Positions 62,202 through 64,000 of a DNA stretch of 64,000 nucleotides are shown one piece after another. This DNA is from Rotaria socialis (taxonomy: Eukaryota > Rotifera > Eurotatoria > Philodinida > Philodinidae), in the NCBI GenBank assembly GCA_905331475.1, contig CAJNYU010001726.1, positions 250,637-314,636 on the forward strand. The letters are read 5' to 3'. The first letter of the stretch is position 1; each line of letters opens with the position of its first letter. The notes below the pieces were generated by a model. That model was not told the origin of the DNA. It did no database searches and saw nothing but the letters and a program-made list of their open reading frames with translations. The position numbers were made by a program, and so were the translations under genes.

Positions 62202-64000
62202 ATGAAGAATTGCCATAAAATATTTTGGCTCTATTGTTCATCTCGACGAATACCATGGCAAAAGCAAGTTACTCTTCCTCTGGTATCACATATTTTCTTG
62301 GTTATTATTATTTTCGTTGGTTCACGTACGTTTGTAATGAAATCAAGTCATCCAGAAATCAACAAAGGTAAGCTTGATGTGACAAGGGGGAAACTAGTGA
62401 TTGCACTCAGGTGAAGTTCGAAACAAATCATTCAAACTCAGCTAAAATCATTTTAGATCACCAAACTCACAGTAAATCACAAACTCGAAACTAATAGTTT
62501 CCCATTTGGATTGTGATGTTCTTATCTACAGACATTTAGACAAATAATAGTCGGGAGCATAGAAAAAAAAGAATGTAGGAATGACTGTCGGTTGCAATTA
62601 AAAATGGACCATTTGATTTAATGCGAGTTAATGAACGGCGTTAATTAACTAAAAGCGTTAACCGTTAATATTAACGGTTTTAGTTAACGTTTATTTTAAA
62701 TTAACATAAATGTACCACCCCTAGTTGCAATCAGTAATCGCAAAAAAAAGAAAGCAATCAATTTTATTGCTATAGATTTTTAAAAAATGAGAAGTTTTTA
62801 TATGATTCTTGAAGATTTAGAATATAAAACAATCATAATCTGTTGTATTTATTCATGTGACACTTAAAGTTTGGTTAGCGAAAATATCTTGTTGATAACT
62901 ATCTAACATATAAATAGTTTTATATTATTATAAATACGTTTTCTACTCACTGGAAAGTACTAGACAGATTTATATAAAATATCATATTTATTATATGTAC
63001 ATGGAATTATAACAAAAGTATGACTTTGGTTTCATCACTCTACATCATGCATTCATCAGTATTTGCTTTTTAAATGATATTTTCATCGTTATACTAGACA
63101 ACAACTCCATTCAAAGACTATTTTCCCGGATAATACCATCAAATAGTTTTGACTTGTTTTGGACGGTATGGAATTTAGACGAAGCAGCACTTCGTGAGCG
63201 TCGCTTAATTGTCATAGATTCAATCTTTATTCATCATCCTCAAGCAACTGTCATCATGCTTTCATCAACTCTCAACCGTATAAATTTATTTGCATCATAT
63301 CGTTCCCGTGGTTATCAAATATATTGTGTTCATATCTCTCCTGAACGATTGATTCAATGGAAATGGTATTTAAGTTTTCGATCAAAAAAGTTTCTAACCC
63401 ATTTAAATGCACCATCAAATACTAATTCTTATTTACATATGAATGATTATGTCAAAGTTATGTCTTTGTATCTCTACGGTGGAACCTTTATTGATATGGA
63501 TGTAATTATTTTACAACCATTACCTGCGTATGAATTTATTGGATTAGATCGATTAGATTCTGGTAACAATTGCTCATGGTGTTTGAAAAATAGATCAGGT
63601 CTCTATATGGCAACTAGTTTAATGCGTTTTCGTTGTCATCACACATTGCTTCGTCAGATTATTTTAACTACGTTTAATGTTCAAGTTTATAATGCATATT
63701 GTTTGGATTGTACTGGAGCAAAAGCATTTACAGAAAATTTTAATCGCTATCAAGGTCAGAATGGCAGTGGATTGGCTAACTTTAAAATACTTGAGCCATA
63801 TCGTCTGTATCCATTTATGTCGAAAGAAACATCAGCAATATTTCATAGCATGCAAAACGATTTATCATTACTATCAGCTGATTTGATGAAGAAAAGTTAT
63901 GCACTTCCTTTTTTTGGTCATATCAGTGATAAATTTATTATAAAAAATGATTCTTTGATGGGTAGTCTTAACAATCAGTTGAATCTTGGTATTATTCGAC
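62202..64000 (+). CDS. Type II membrane glycosyltransferase, DXD (A4GALT/GT32-like), partial
   Basis: A Golgi-type transferase using a nucleotide sugar. Two exons are seen: 62202-62367 and 63098-64000 (open at the window end). They join in phase into about 356 residues so far. Residues 28-41 form a signal anchor (SHIFLVIIIFVGS) after a short basic cytosolic tail, i.e. type II topology. The catalytic core carries YVKVMSLYLYGGTFIDMDVI, the conserved glycine pair and Asp-x-Asp metal-binding motif of the Gly_transf_sug (DXD) family, which includes alpha-1,4-galactosyltransferases. Downstream, LYMATSLMRFRCHH and a paired-Cys CLDCTGAKAF fit the acceptor half of such enzymes. Sugar specificity cannot be read. 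Intron 62368-63097 contains a complete hAT-like MITE. Confidence 0.85.
62591..62731. mobile_element. hAT-like MITE in intron, perfect 8-bp duplication
   Basis: GTTGCAAT at 62591-62598 and again at 62724-62731 flanks a 125-bp unit. The right end read on the other strand is TAGGGGTGGTACATTT. The left end TAAAAATGGACCATTT matches at 10 of 16, the differences being four A/G transitions in a row and two more changes. The centre is a perfect palindrome, AACCGTTAATATTAACGGTT (about 62659-62678). The perfect duplication suggests a fairly young insertion despite the decayed left end. Confidence 0.75.

Noticed and set aside
1..64000. tRNA, rRNA, CRISPR array, spliced-leader RNA gene or telomeric repeat
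   Set aside because: None seen by eye; I found no cloverleaf with A/B boxes and no leader-like donor. A covariance-model search would be decisive for the RNAs.

Overview
The window is nuclear DNA of a small-genome invertebrate animal. It is AT-rich, the genes are split by many short introns (mostly about 45-75 nt with GT...AG ends), and the proteins are clear animal orthologues: afadin, semaphorin, site-1 protease, MEIOB, TAF6 and others. The intron size, codon use, gene density and abundance of miniature DNA transposons fit a rotifer, most likely a bdelloid. That placement is inference: no rRNA, telomere or spliced-leader gene is present to prove it. I rebuilt 15 protein-coding genes by joining exons across introns with matching reading phases; two run off the window ends.

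Layout. 1-450 (-) is the 5' part of dynactin subunit 2 (DCTN2). 988-2217 (-) is a TMEM39 protein. 2218-8451 is intergenic, with several decayed inverted-repeat elements. 8452-10249 (+) is a divergent cyclin-fold protein. 11133-13655 (+) is MEIOB, the meiotic OB-fold protein, convergent with 13722-14698 (-), a TK2/dNK-type deoxynucleoside kinase; their stops are 66 nt apart. 16053-26079 (+) is a complete afadin. 30370-33065 (+) is a PTB-like protein I cannot name. 35185-37398 (-) is a PA-TM-RING ubiquitin ligase of the RNF13/RNF167 group. 40565-53792 (+) is a compact four-gene block: a secreted class-2-like semaphorin, an SPFH/band-7 protein, a Siva-like zinc-binding protein and site-1 protease (MBTPS1). 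55582-56852 (-) is TAF6-like and 57001-58189 (-) is the palmitoyltransferase ZDHHC16, 148 nt apart. 62202-64000 (+) is a DXD-type glycosyltransferase cut by the window end.

Two patterns stand out. First, about 11 of the 15 predicted start codons have a YAG 3' splice site 0-26 nt upstream, with no upstream coding exon. This fits spliced-leader trans-splicing (established for bdelloids) or 5'UTR introns, and it makes the semaphorin-SPFH-Siva-MBTPS1 and ZDHHC16-TAF6 blocks candidate operons. Second, the intergenic DNA holds a diverse set of non-autonomous DNA transposons with target-site duplications I could read directly: three hAT-like (8-bp), two nested Harbinger-like (TTA) inside a further hAT-like element, and a TA-flanked CCGG-rich family. 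No transposase gene is visible. One 100-N assembly gap lies in an SPFH-gene intron.
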